In this document: piece after piece, positions 20,806 through 28,814 of the stretch
Layout: each line of letters starts with the position of its first letter
How positions within the stretch are numbered: the first letter of the stretch is position 1
DNA from: Azospirillaceae bacterium
GTDB lineage: Bacteria > Pseudomonadota > Alphaproteobacteria > Azospirillales > Azospirillaceae
NCBI GenBank assembly: GCA_028277115.1
Contig: JANQHG010000154.1
Location: 1 to 33,640 of the forward strand
Direction: 5' to 3'
DNA length: 33,640 nucleotides
Translations under genes and position numbers: made by a program
Notes under the pieces: generated by a model
The model's database searches: none
What the model saw: only the letters and a program-made list of their open reading frames with translations
Told to the model about the DNA's origin: nothing

Positions 20806-21225
20806 ATGCGCCACGGCGTAAGTGGTCGCAAGCTGAACCGGACCCAGAGCCATAGGAAGGCGATGTTCGCCAACATGGCGGCCGCGCTGATCAAGCACGA
20901 GCAGATCCGCACCACGCTGCCCAAGGCCAAGGAACTGCGGCCGATCGTCGACCGGCTGATCACGCTCGGCAAGAGCGGCAGTTTGCACCATCGCCGCCAG
21001 GCGTTTGCGTTGCTGCGCGACGACACCATGGTCCGGAAGCTGTTCGGGCCGCTCGCAACCCGATACGGCGAGCGCGCCGGCGGGTATACTCGGGTCCTGA
21101 GGGCGGGGATGCGCTATGGCGACGCCGCGCCGATGGCGATCATCGAGTTGGTCGACCGCGACCCCGAAGCCAAGGGCCAGGACAGTGGGCCGCCGCAGAA
21201 CCTCGGCCATGGGGCGGACGACTGA
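20806..21225 (+). CDS. rplQ: 50S ribosomal protein L17
   Basis: A 139-aa protein: [20 protein letters not shown], then [20 protein letters not shown] and [21 protein letters not shown]17 lies near the peptide exit. AAGGGAG (20793-20799) precedes ATG 20806. It ends the ribosomal superlocus; the next gene starts about 50 bases on in the same direction with no terminator seen between, so read-through is likely. Confidence 0.97.
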   Translation: MRHGVSGRKLNRTQSHRKAMFANMAAALIKHEQIRTTLPKAKELRPIVDRLITLGKSGSLHHRRQAFALLRDDTMVRKLFGPLATRYGERAGGYTRVLRAGMRYGDAAPMAIIELVDRDPEAKGQDSGPPQNLGHGADD

Positions 21226-21274
21226 GCGACACTGGTCGCCGGTCGGAGACGAGGAGACGGGGGGAGGTCCCGAG

Positions 21275-21598
21275 GTGCGCATGTCGGTGTCCCGGACGTT
21301 CATGGTTGGCGTCCTGATCGCGGTCGGCGGGTGTTCGTTCTCGCTGTTTGAGCCGAGCCAGCCGACCGAGCGGCCGTACGAGGTGCCGCGCGACGGCTCG
21401 GTCGAGGTGCCGGCGCGCCCGCCGAGTTATGACAATGTCGCGTCGTGCCGGGTCGCGTGCGAACGGGAAAATGCGGTGTGTCAGGACACCCGGGCCGCGC
21501 GACGCGACCAGCAGCACCCCTTCTTCGGCGCCGGCGGGCAGTGCCTCAATCGGTTGGAGCGGTGCCTGCGCCAGTGCGGCGGCGGCATCGGCGGCTGA
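21275..21598 (+). CDS. Small putative lipoprotein with mirror-symmetric cysteines
   Basis: Unrecognised, about 107 aa. Start GTG 21275 is preferred because GGGGGAGG lies about seven bases upstream; ATG 21281 is the alternative. A short signal peptide (RTFMVGVLIAVGG) ends at a Cys in VGGCS, a lipobox-like site. The mature part is Pro-rich and then carries six cysteines spaced CX3CX6C, 20 residues, CX6CX3C, a mirror image that suggests a helical hairpin held by disulfides in the periplasm. It lies 11 bases before the DegP-like protease gene, so the two are probably co-transcribed and both act in the envelope. Confidence 0.75.
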   Translation: MRMSVSRTFMVGVLIAVGGCSFSLFEPSQPTERPYEVPRDGSVEVPARPPSYDNVASCRVACERENAVCQDTRAARRDQQHPFFGAGGQCLNRLERCLRQCGGGIGG

Positions 21599-21609
21599 GC
21601 CGCTCGGCG

Positions 21610-23064
21610 ATGGACGGTCGGCGGCGGTCGTCCCTGCGCGCGTTGCTGGCCGCCGTTCTGGTGGCCGCGACGCTCGCGGTCGGTGGGGCCGGCGGGTCGG
21701 GCGGTGCGCACGCGAGTGAGCGCGCTGTCCCCGGGAGCCGCGACCAGATTACCCTCAGTTTCGCACCCTTGGTGCGGCGGGCAGCGCCGGCGGTTGTCAA
21801 CATCTTCGCCCGCAAGGTCGTGCGCAGCGCAGCACCGTTCGGCCGTCTGTTCGACGACCCGTTCTTTCGGCGTTTTTTCGGCGGCGACCCGCGGTTCGGG
21901 GTGCCGCGCGAGCGGGTCGAGCGCTCGCTCGGCTCCGGCGTCCTGGTCAGCACCGACGGGCTGGTGGTGACCAACGCCCATGTCATCGGCGAAGCCGACG
22001 AAATCCGGGTCGTGCTCAACGACCGGCGCGAGTTCGATGCCTACAAGGTCACGGTGGACGAACGCACCGATCTTGCGATCCTGCAGCTGCGCAGGGTCGA
22101 GGGGGCGTTGCCGTCGCTGCCGCTCGGCGACAGTGACGCGCTCGAGGTCGGGGACCTGGTGCTCGCGATCGGCAACCCGTTTGGGGTCGGCCAGACCGTG
22201 ACCAGCGGCATCGTCTCGGCCTTGGCCCGGACCACGGTCGGGGTGTCCGACTACAGCTTCTTCATCCAGACCGATGCCGCGATCAACCCGGGCAATTCGG
22301 GCGGCGCCCTGCTGGCGATGGACGGGCAGGTGGTCGGGATCAACACCGCGATCTACTCTCGCAGCGGCGGCTCGATCGGGATCGGCTTTGCCGTGCCGTC
22401 GGCGATGGTGCGCGCGGTCTTGTCGGCGGTCCAGCGCGGCGAACCCTTGGTCCGGCCGTGGACCGGGATCGCGGCGCAGTCGGTCGACCGCGAGCTCGCC
22501 CAGTCGCTCGGCCTCGACCGGCCCGCCGGGGTGCTGGTCCGCGGCCTTCACCGCTTGAGCCCCGGCCACCGCGCCGGCCTGCGTCCGGGTGACGTGATCA
22601 CCGCGGTCGACGGTCGGTCGGTCGATGATCCGCCGGCGTTGCGCTATCGGCTCGCGACCTATGCGATCGGCGGGTCGGCGGTGCTGACCGTGGTGCGCGG
22701 CGGTCGGACCCGCGAGGTGGTGCTGCCGTTGATCGCCGCACCCGAGGATCCGCCGCGTCGTGAGACCCTGCTCGAGGGCCGCCACCCGCTCGCCGGCGCC
22801 CGGGTCGCCAATCTCTCGCCGGCGGTGGCCGAGACGCTCGGGTTTGACGATGGTGCGGAAGGTGTGGTGGTGCTGCGCACCCTGCCGCGGTCGCCGGCGG
22901 TCCGGGTCGGGGTGCGGGCAGGCGATGTCGTGGCGGCGGTCAACGGTCGCGCGATCATCCGGGTGCGCGATCTCGAGGGTGTGTTGCGCCGGGCGCAGCG
23001 CCGCTGGCGGCTCGACGTGCGCCGCGACGGTCGCTTGTTGACGGTCACGGTGCCGGGGTTTTGA
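21610..23064 (+). CDS. Periplasmic Do/HtrA-family serine endopeptidase (DegP-like)
   Basis: A 484-aa protein. An N-terminal signal peptide (Arg-rich start, hydrophobic to about residue 25, AHAS near 33-36) sends it to the periplasm. The trypsin-like domain shows the triad His124 (TNAHVIG), Asp154 (ERTDLAIL) and Ser230 (INPGNSGGAL). Two PDZ domains follow, about 275-365 (AGLRPGDVITAVDGRSV) and 385-480 (VGVRAGDVVAAVNGRAI). This is the full DegP/MucD architecture used for envelope protein quality control. DegP, DegQ and MucD cannot be told apart from sequence alone. It lies 11 bases after the Cys-rich lipoprotein gene. ATG 21610 is the first Met giving a complete signal peptide; no strong ribosome-binding site is seen, suggesting coupling. 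Confidence 0.93.
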   Translation: MDGRRRSSLRALLAAVLVAATLAVGGAGGSGGAHASERAVPGSRDQITLSFAPLVRRAAPAVVNIFARKVVRSAAPFGRLFDDPFFRRFFGGDPRFGVPRERVERSLGSGVLVSTDGLVVTNAHVIGEADEIRVVLNDRREFDAYKVTVDERTDLAILQLRRVEGALPSLPLGDSDALEVGDLVLAIGNPFGVGQTVTSGIVSALARTTVGVSDYSFFIQTDAAINPGNSGGALLAMDGQVVGINTAIYSRSGGSIGIGFAVPSAMVRAVLSAVQRGEPLVRPWTGIAAQSVDRELAQSLGLDRPAGVLVRGLHRLSPGHRAGLRPGDVITAVDGRSVDDPPALRYRLATYAIGGSAVLTVVRGGRTREVVLPLIAAPEDPPRRETLLEGRHPLAGARVANLSPAVAETLGFDDGAEGVVVLRTLPRSPAVRVGVRAGDVVAAVNGRAIIRVRDLEGVLRRAQRRWRLDVRRDGRLLTVTVPGF

Positions 23065-23068
23065 GCTG

Positions 23069-23210
23069 CGGTGGTTTGGCGGCTTCGCCCCCCGACACCC
23101 CCTGACCAGGGGTTGCCCCCTGGCCCCCGCTTGAGGAGTGGGGGTCAAGGGGGGTGCCCCCCCTTGCGGGGGTCCGAGGGGGCAGCGCCCCCCGAACGGC
23201 CGTCAGGCCG
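23069..23210 (+). repeat. G/C-run hairpin repeat (family B, copy 1)
   Basis: Just after the protease stop lies a block of G- and C-runs. Its core contains CCAGGGG (23106-23112), loop TTGC, CCCCTGG (23117-23123), a perfect hairpin. A 3' module reads GAGGGGGCAGCGCC (23176-23189), then CCCGAACGGCC. Both modules recur in order at 29669-29764 and the core recurs inverted near 33016-33030. Extragenic position and structure suggest a dispersed palindromic repeat; it may also act as a transcription end or mRNA stabiliser. The remaining bases to 23337 hold a TTGACG (23245) that could be part of a promoter for the next gene. Confidence 0.75.
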
Positions 23211-23337
23211 AAATCCGGCGGCTCAGCCGGGATGGCGCGGCCGATTGACGGACACCGGCCGCGATGATAGCCAACCGGCTCGATCGATCGGCCCTCCCGG
23301 GGACGAACCCGATCGCGAAAACAAAGGGTGATCACGC

Positions 23338-24357
23338 GTGGACGGCGGCGAGAGTGGCGCGGCGGCGGTCGCGGTGCGTGGGCTGACCAAGGTCTATCGG
23401 CCGCAGAACGGTCGTGGCGCCGACGCCGGTACGCCGGCGCTTGATGCGATCGATCTCGAGATCCCGCAAGGGTCGTTGTTCGGCCTGCTCGGCCCCAACG
23501 GTGCCGGCAAGTCTACCTTGATCAACATTCTGGCCGGGCTGGTGGTCAAGAGCGTCGGCCGGGCGGAGATCTGGGGCTTCGACATCGACCGCACCCCGCG
23601 CCAGGCGCGCGCCGCGATCGGGGTGGTGCCGCAGGAGCTCAACATCGATCCGTTCTTTACGCCGCGCGAGTTGCTCGACCTCCAGGCCGGGCTCTACGGC
23701 GTGCCGCGGCGCCGCCGGCGGACCGACGCGCTGCTCGCGGCGGTCGGGCTCACGGACAAGGCCGATGCCTATGCCCGGACCCTGTCCGGCGGCATGCGCC
23801 GGCGGCTGATGGTCGCCAAGGCGATGGTCCATGCGCCGCCGGTCCTGGTGCTCGACGAGCCGACCGCCGGGGTCGATGTCGAGCTGCGCCGCCAGCTGTG
23901 GGCCTATGTCCGCCGGCTCAACCGCAACGGCACCACCGTGCTGCTGACCACCCATTATCTCGAGGAGGCCGAGAGCCTGTGCGACCGGATCGCGATTATC
24001 GACCACGGCCGGGTGGTCGCCTGCGATCGCACCCGCGCGTTGATCGACCGGCTCGACATCAAGGAGCTGACCCTGGTGGTCGATCACGACCTCGCCGCGG
24101 TCCCGCCGGCGCTCGGCGCGCTCGGGGCGGCGCGCCGCGGCAGCCGGCGCTTGGTGGTCCATCTCCAGCGCAGTCGGCTGACGGTTGACCGCGTGCTCGC
24201 CGCGGTTGCCGAGGACGGGGTGCGGGTGGTCGATCTGAGCACCACCGAACCCGACCTCGAGGACGTGTTCCTGCGCCTGACCGGCGGCGCCGCGACCACC
24301 GACGCCGAGGCCGAGGCCGAGGCCGACGCGGGTGCCGACTGGGCCGATGGTTCGTGA
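23338..24357 (+). CDS. ABC transporter ATP-binding protein, ABC-2 (DrrA/YadG-like) type
   Basis: A 339-aa ATPase: Walker A GPNGAGKST (52-60), Q-loop in VVPQELN (96-102), signature LSGGMRRR (149-156), Walker B VLVLDEP (169-175), and the H-loop in TTHYLEEAE (His206). The sequence after the H-loop, including the accessory C-terminal domain, is typical of ABC-2 exporter ATPases. The last 20 residues are Ala/Glu/Asp repeats. GTG 23338 is preceded by AAAGGGTGA. No permease gene is adjacent, so its membrane partner must be encoded elsewhere or lost. The 3' end overlaps the hydrolase gene by 11 bases. YadG-like is a resemblance, not proof. Confidence 0.88.
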   Translation: MDGGESGAAAVAVRGLTKVYRPQNGRGADAGTPALDAIDLEIPQGSLFGLLGPNGAGKSTLINILAGLVVKSVGRAEIWGFDIDRTPRQARAAIGVVPQELNIDPFFTPRELLDLQAGLYGVPRRRRRTDALLAAVGLTDKADAYARTLSGGMRRRLMVAKAMVHAPPVLVLDEPTAGVDVELRRQLWAYVRRLNRNGTTVLLTTHYLEEAESLCDRIAIIDHGRVVACDRTRALIDRLDIKELTLVVDHDLAAVPPALGALGAARRGSRRLVVHLQRSRLTVDRVLAAVAEDGVRVVDLSTTEPDLEDVFLRLTGGAATTDAEAEAEADAGADWADGS

Positions 24358-25390
24358 GCGCGCGGACACCCGTCCGCACCGCCGGGCGTTGCGGGTGCCG
24401 CCGCTCCTGCTCTTGTTCTTGCTGCTGCCGGGCGCCTGCACCGCCCGATACCAGCCGATGGCCGCGCCGGACGCGCCGCCGCGGTTGACCGACGCGGCGA
24501 TCGTCGCCGCTGACGGCTATGCCCTGCCGTTGCGCCAGTGGCGGCCGCGCGGGCGGGGACTCGAGGCGGTGGTGCTGGCGCTGCACGGCTTCAACGACCA
24601 TTCGAACAGCTTCGCCGCGGCCGGGCGCTTTCTCCAAGACCGCGGCATCCTGATCTACGCCTACGACCAGCGCGGCTTCGGCGCGACCCGCGGCTTCGGG
24701 GTGTGGCCGGGCACCGCGACCCTGGTCGCCGACCTTGCGACCGCGGTCGAGTTGGTCGCCCGCCGCCACCCCGAACTGCCGCTCTACGTCATGGGCGAGA
24801 GCATGGGCGGCGCGGTCGCGATGGTCGCGGCGGCCGGCGGCGCCGTCGGCGCGACCGCCGCCGCGGTGCTCCGGCGCCGGGTCGCGGGCCTGATCCTGGT
24901 CGCGCCGGCGGTATGGGGCCGCCGCGCGATGACCGCGATCGAGCGGGTCGCGCTGGCCGCCGCAGTGCGGCTGGTGCCCGGGCTCAAGCTCGGGCCGCCG
25001 CGCGGTCTCAACATCCAGCCGTCGGACAATCTCGAGATGCTGCGCGCGCTTGGCCGCGACCCCAAGGTGATCAAGGCGACTCGGGTCGACGCGATCCACG
25101 GGCTGGTCGATCTGATGGACCGGGCGCTCGCCGCTGCGCCGCGGGTCGGCTTGCCCGCGCTGGTGCTCTACGGCGCGCGCGAGGAGGTGCTGCCGCGCAC
25201 CCCGATCCGGATCGTCCTCGACACGCTGCCCGATCAGGGGCGGACCACCGTGGTCTACCCCGACGGCTGGCACATGCTGCTGCGCGATCGCCAGGCCGAG
25301 GTGGTGCTCGCCGACATTGCCGCCTGGCTCGACGACCCGGCCGCACCGCTGCCGAGCGGTCTCGACGCCGCCGCGCGCAGCTGGCCGTGA
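24347..25390 (+). CDS. Alpha/beta hydrolase (S33/monoacylglycerol-lipase-like), predicted lipoprotein
   Basis: 347 aa from ATG 24347. A signal peptide (Arg-rich start, PPLLLLFLLLPGAC) ends in Cys31, probably lipid-modified though Pro at -3 is unusual. The hydrolase fold is clear: oxyanion region VLALHGFNDHSN, DQRGFGAT, nucleophile elbow GESMGG with Ser152, and catalytic His309 in DGWHML. Where relatives normally carry the acid Asp (YGxxDE), this protein has Glu279 (YGAREEVLP). It is likely an envelope-located lysophospholipase or monoacylglycerol-lipase-like esterase; the substrate is unknown. It overlaps the preceding ABC ATPase gene by 11 bases, implying translational coupling. GTG 24332 is an alternative start. 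Confidence 0.85.
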   Translation: MVRERADTRPHRRALRVPPLLLLFLLLPGACTARYQPMAAPDAPPRLTDAAIVAADGYALPLRQWRPRGRGLEAVVLALHGFNDHSNSFAAAGRFLQDRGILIYAYDQRGFGATRGFGVWPGTATLVADLATAVELVARRHPELPLYVMGESMGGAVAMVAAAGGAVGATAAAVLRRRVAGLILVAPAVWGRRAMTAIERVALAAAVRLVPGLKLGPPRGLNIQPSDNLEMLRALGRDPKVIKATRVDAIHGLVDLMDRALAAAPRVGLPALVLYGAREEVLPRTPIRIVLDTLPDQGRTTVVYPDGWHMLLRDRQAEVVLADIAAWLDDPAAPLPSGLDAAARSWP

Positions 25391-25414
25391 CACGGCCGAT
25401 CCGGTCGACCCGGG

Positions 25415-25816
25415 TCAGCCTCGGCCGAGGACCCGGTCGGGCGTCACCGTGTCGCCCGGGGCGGCCCGTTGGGTCACGAGCCGCCCCGGCTTGTTGAAGT
25501 TCATCGTGATCATCAGCGCAACCGCGCCGCCGATCAGGCGCAAAGTCCGCTCCGATTGGACCGGCATCGGAATCTTCTTTGCGATACAATAGTTGATAAG
25601 TGAAGTCAGGATTTCCTGCTCGTCGATCCTGAGTTGGCGCTCGCCCTCACTGTCGTCGTCGGTGAACCCGAGGACGAGCGCGAGCCCGTCGTCGTCCACC
25701 AGGCGGGCGCGACGAATCTGGCCGGCCGGGACCGGGATGTTGACCCGGCGCCGGCGCGCGAGCACGGCGGCGGTCGCCTCGGTCTCCGAGAACACGAGAC
25801 AGCGCAGCTCTTTCAT
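25415..25816 (-). CDS. Conserved-looking protein of unknown function, 133 aa
   Basis: Unrecognised. From ATG 25816 the protein begins MKELRCLVFSETEATAAVLA. It has an Arg-rich patch (RRRR at 23-26), an acidic stretch (LGFTDDDSEGERQLRIDEQE) and a central amphipathic segment (SLINYCIAKKIPMPVQSERT); the last 20 residues are polar. There is a short hydrophobic patch (GGAVALMITMNF) but no clear membrane segment or signal peptide. The alternative start 25942 adds a stretch without resemblance, and a GGGGTCCCGGCG element precedes 25816 on the minus strand. It is convergent with the hydrolase gene (24-base gap) and divergent from the EAL gene, a pairing that hints at a link to c-di-GMP signalling. Confidence 0.7.
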   Translation of the reverse strand: MKELRCLVFSETEATAAVLARRRRVNIPVPAGQIRRARLVDDDGLALVLGFTDDDSEGERQLRIDEQEILTSLINYCIAKKIPMPVQSERTLRLIGGAVALMITMNFNKPGRLVTQRAAPGDTVTPDRVLGRG

Positions 25817-25905
25817 CGCCGGGACCCCGGTTCCAGATCGCAACGGTGCCGGTACCATACCGCACCGACGGTTGAGGGCAGGCCACCATAGCGTCACGCC
25901 AGCGC

Positions 25906-25935
25906 TTGCACTAACCTGTTTGTCTGTGCCGTAAT
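25906..25935 (+). promoter_or_regulatory. Weak promoter candidate for the EAL gene
   Basis: TTGCAC (25906-25911), an 18-base spacer and CGTAAT (25930-25935; four of six matches to TATAAT). It lies in the 208-base divergent gap and points toward the EAL gene, giving a leader of about 85 bases. The surrounding sequence is notably AT-richer than the coding regions. Only suggestive. Confidence 0.25.
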
Positions 25936-26024
25936 CAACCAAACTGCAAGCAGGGTTTGAATAGGTCTCTTCGAATGCATGCCATCCGACGCCTCAGCGG
26001 CTCGAAAGGATTAATGGGCAGCCG

Positions 26025-27671
26025 ATGACCAGTGATAACCAGAAGTTCCTGGCATTTGCATTTGTAAATGCGGACATATTGGTCGAGACCGACCGGATCC
26101 TGCGGATCCACCGGCTTTGGGGTGCGACCCGCAGCTTGCTTGGGGTTGGCGACGAGGCGTTGATCGGCCAACCGTTCGACCGGGTGATCAGTCCGCGCGA
26201 CCGGGCGGTGATCAAAAAGCTGATCAGCGAACTCGGCGACAACTGCCGGATCGAGTCGGTCTTGATCGAGTTGATCGGGGCCGCCGGCGCGTCGGTGCCG
26301 GTGCGGCTGTCCGGCTATCGGGTCGATGCCACCTGTTTCGTGACCCTGACCGCGGCCAAACTGACCCCGGCCGAACGGGCGTTGATCGCCCGCCGCGACC
26401 CCGAGACCGGCCTGATGGCGCGGGCGGACTTCGAGGCGTCGCTGCCCGATCGGGTTGCGAGCCTGCGCGCCGCCGGGCGCGCGGCGACGCTCGGGATGGT
26501 CCGGATCGAGCAGCTGTCCAATGTCGCCGCGCGGATGCCCCCTGACGCGGCCGAGCGGATGATGGACGAAATCGGCGGTCTGTTGCGCCAGTACGCGCTC
26601 GACGGCGAGACGGCCGGGCGGCTCGACGGCAACGCGTTCGGTGTGCTGCAGCGCGAGGACGCCGATGCGGCCGGCATGGAACGCGACCTGGTCGATCTGG
26701 TCGCCGATCGCACCGCGGTGCCGCGCGCCGACCTTGCGGTCGAAAGCGCCACCGTGCCGATCCCGGTCACCGGCATCGACACCGACACCACCCAGAAGCT
26801 GGTACTCTACACGCTGAAGACCTTTGCCGAAACCACCCGGCGGCCGTTCACCGAACGCCAGATCACCGGCGGGTTCCGGGTCATGCTCGGCGACGTGTTC
26901 AACCGCACCGCAACCCTGCGCGACACCATCCGCGACCGGGCCTTCGTGGTCGCGCTGCAGCCGATCGTGACCTTGACCGACCCGCCGCTGCTCCATCATT
27001 ACGAGGCGCTGATCCGGTTCGACGGCGACCATTCGCCCTACGACACGATCAAGCTGGCCGAGAACGCGGGCCTGGTCTGCGACCTCGATCTCCTGATGGC
27101 GGCGCGCGCGATCGGCATGCTCGAGGCGGCGGCGGCCGAGGGCCGCGAGGCGCATGTTTCGGTCAACCTGTCGGCGATCTCGCTTGAGACCGACGCGTTC
27201 ATCTCCGCCTTTCGCGACTTGGTCGGCGGTTACCGGTCGTTGCGCTCGGGCCTGATCCTCGAGATCACCGAGTCGATGGAGATCAAGGACCTGAGCGCCG
27301 CCGAGCGCAAGCTCCAGCAACTGCGCCAGGACGGCCATCCGGTCTGCCTCGACGACTTCGGGGCCGGCGCGGCGTCGTTTTCTTATGTCAACGCGCTGAC
27401 CGTCGATTACGTCAAGATCGACGGTGCCTATGTCCGGGAAATCAAGTCGCGGCCGCGCAACATCGCGATCATCAAGGCGATGGTCGCCCTGTGTCGGGCG
27501 CTCGAGGTCGAGATGATCGCCGAGATGGTCGAGCATGACACCGATGTCGAGATCCTGCGCTCTCACGGCATCGACTATGGTCAGGGTTTTTTGTTTGGCC
27601 GGCCGCTGATCACCCCGACGGTGCCGGCCGAGTGGGTGCCGCCCGCAGCGGCGTTGCGATCGCTCGGCTGA
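26025..27671 (+). CDS. PAS-like / degenerate GGDEF / EAL-domain c-di-GMP phosphodiesterase
   Basis: 548 aa, cytoplasmic, no membrane segments. Residues ~1-115 resemble a PAS sensor. Residues ~120-245 are a degenerate GGDEF domain: DPETGL is present but the active-site loop reads RLDGNAFG (199-206), so diguanylate cyclase activity is not expected. Residues ~300-535 are an EAL domain with the catalytic set visible: Glu327 (EAL), Asn381, Glu413, Asp443-Asp444 (DDFG), Lys464, Glu500, Glu503 and Gln520. Phosphodiesterase activity on c-di-GMP is therefore likely. An AAAGGA element and a four-codon mini-ORF (ATG 26014, stop overlapping the start) lie just before ATG 26025. It is divergent from the unknown 133-aa gene. 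Confidence 0.9.
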   Translation: MTSDNQKFLAFAFVNADILVETDRILRIHRLWGATRSLLGVGDEALIGQPFDRVISPRDRAVIKKLISELGDNCRIESVLIELIGAAGASVPVRLSGYRVDATCFVTLTAAKLTPAERALIARRDPETGLMARADFEASLPDRVASLRAAGRAATLGMVRIEQLSNVAARMPPDAAERMMDEIGGLLRQYALDGETAGRLDGNAFGVLQREDADAAGMERDLVDLVADRTAVPRADLAVESATVPIPVTGIDTDTTQKLVLYTLKTFAETTRRPFTERQITGGFRVMLGDVFNRTATLRDTIRDRAFVVALQPIVTLTDPPLLHHYEALIRFDGDHSPYDTIKLAENAGLVCDLDLLMAARAIGMLEAAAAEGREAHVSVNLSAISLETDAFISAFRDLVGGYRSLRSGLILEITESMEIKDLSAAERKLQQLRQDGHPVCLDDFGAGAASFSYVNALTVDYVKIDGAYVREIKSRPRNIAIIKAMVALCRALEVEMIAEMVEHDTDVEILRSHGIDYGQGFLFGRPLITPTVPAEWVPPAAALRSLG

Positions 27672-27716
27672 CCGTTTCGACGAAGCCGCTCCGGCGCGCG
27701 GGCCGGGTGGTGGCGG

Positions 27717-28460
27717 TCAGCGGGGGCGCGCCGGCCCCGGCTCACCGTCGGCACCGGGACAGAGCGTGCGGCGTCGGCTGAGATAGCGCTCGCGCTCGGC
27801 CTCGTAGTCGCCGCCGCTGCGGGCGACTGCGGCCGGGTTGCGGGCGGTGTCCTCGTCCATCAGGGTCGACAGGCGGTAACCGGCGCCGTAGGCGGCGGCG
27901 GCATAGCCGAACGCGGCGTAGCCGGCGAACGGCGGGATCATCGCGCCCAAAAAGTCGGCGACGGTCGCCGGGCCGTACAACGGCAGCACCAGATAAGGTC
28001 CGTCGGGCAGGCCGTAGGCGCACAAGGCCTCGCCGAGGTGACGCGGTTCGGCCCGGATGCCGCGTTCGCCGGCGCGGTCGTAGATGCCGCCGTAGCCCTC
28101 GGTCACATTGATCCAAAACCGCTGGAGCGACACCCCGGCGGTCTGGTACTCGCCGCGTAGCGCGCTGGTCAGCGCGCTCACCGGTTCGGTCATGTTGCGA
28201 TAGAAGTTCACGAGCCCGCGGCGCACCGTCGGCGGCAGGCCCGGCAGCGACGCGAACACCCCCTCGCCGGCGGCGCCATAGACCCGCACGTTGAAGTCGT
28301 GCATCAGCCGGTTGAAGGTGGTGAGCGGGTCGAGGATCGGCGGGTCGAGGATCGGCGGGTCGGCATCCGGGCCGGCGGCATGGCCGGTCATGGTCGGCAG
28401 CCCGACCAAAGACACGACCGATATGATCGCCGTCACCAGCGTGCGAACCCAACGGCGCAT
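27717..28460 (-). CDS. mlaA: MlaA (VacJ) family phospholipid-transport outer membrane protein
   Basis: 247 aa. The N-terminal signal peptide (MRRWVRTLVTAIISVVSLVG, GHAA near 26-29) lacks a lipobox Cys, unlike E. coli MlaA, so signal peptidase I cleavage is predicted. MlaA hallmarks are clear: DPLTTFNRLMHDFNVRVYGA, EPVSALTSALRGEYQ, RFWINVTEGYGGIYDRA and GPYLVLPLYGPATVADFLG. MlaA removes mislocalised phospholipids from the outer leaflet of the outer membrane and hands them to MlaC and the MlaFEDB ABC complex; none of those genes is here. A DPPIL unit is duplicated before DPL. AAAAGGACG precedes ATG 28460 on the minus strand. It is convergent with the EAL gene. Confidence 0.9.
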   Translation of the reverse strand: MRRWVRTLVTAIISVVSLVGLPTMTGHAAGPDADPPILDPPILDPLTTFNRLMHDFNVRVYGAAGEGVFASLPGLPPTVRRGLVNFYRNMTEPVSALTSALRGEYQTAGVSLQRFWINVTEGYGGIYDRAGERGIRAEPRHLGEALCAYGLPDGPYLVLPLYGPATVADFLGAMIPPFAGYAAFGYAAAAYGAGYRLSTLMDEDTARNPAAVARSGGDYEAERERYLSRRRTLCPGADGEPGPARPR

Positions 28461-28814
28461 GCGCGCGTCCTTTTCGACGGGCCGCCGGGTCCCGCCGCGA
28501 GACGGGAGCCGTCCGCGGCGCCGGCCGCGTTGGCCACACCCCTGTTCATATCGTGATTCGTCTCACGGTGCCAACCATCACCGATTGGTGGAGTCCACTT
28601 GCGACACCGCGGCAATCGGCGGTCGCTCGGGCCGGCGGTTCGCTGTCCGGTGCGGCATTTGCCCACCACGGCGCCACGGTCCCGTGTCCGTGACCGCCGC
28701 AACGCCGCACCGGGCGGCGGCATGGCGCGGTTGCAAGGCGCGCCCGTGCGCTTGGCGCGCCGGTTGCAGCGACGGCCGGCGCATCCCGCGATCCTTCCTG
28801 CCGAGCGCCCGCCC
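28461..28814. other. mlaA-urtD divergent intergenic region
   Basis: These 354 bases must contain promoters for mlaA (minus) and urtD (plus), but no strong -35/-10 pair stands out. I see a perfect 10-bp inverted repeat (28647-28656 with 28704-28713, 47-base loop). I also see a palindromic GGCGCGCC pair (28737-28744, 28754-28761) flanked by GCAA (28733) and TTGC (28764), a hairpin with a two-base bulge, about 50 bases before urtD. There is no recognisable remnant of urtC or other urea-transport genes. Confidence 0.5.

Noticed and set aside
28461-28814. Remnant of urtC upstream of urtD
   Set aside because: None of the frames shows the hydrophobic permease helices or C-terminus expected of UrtC.
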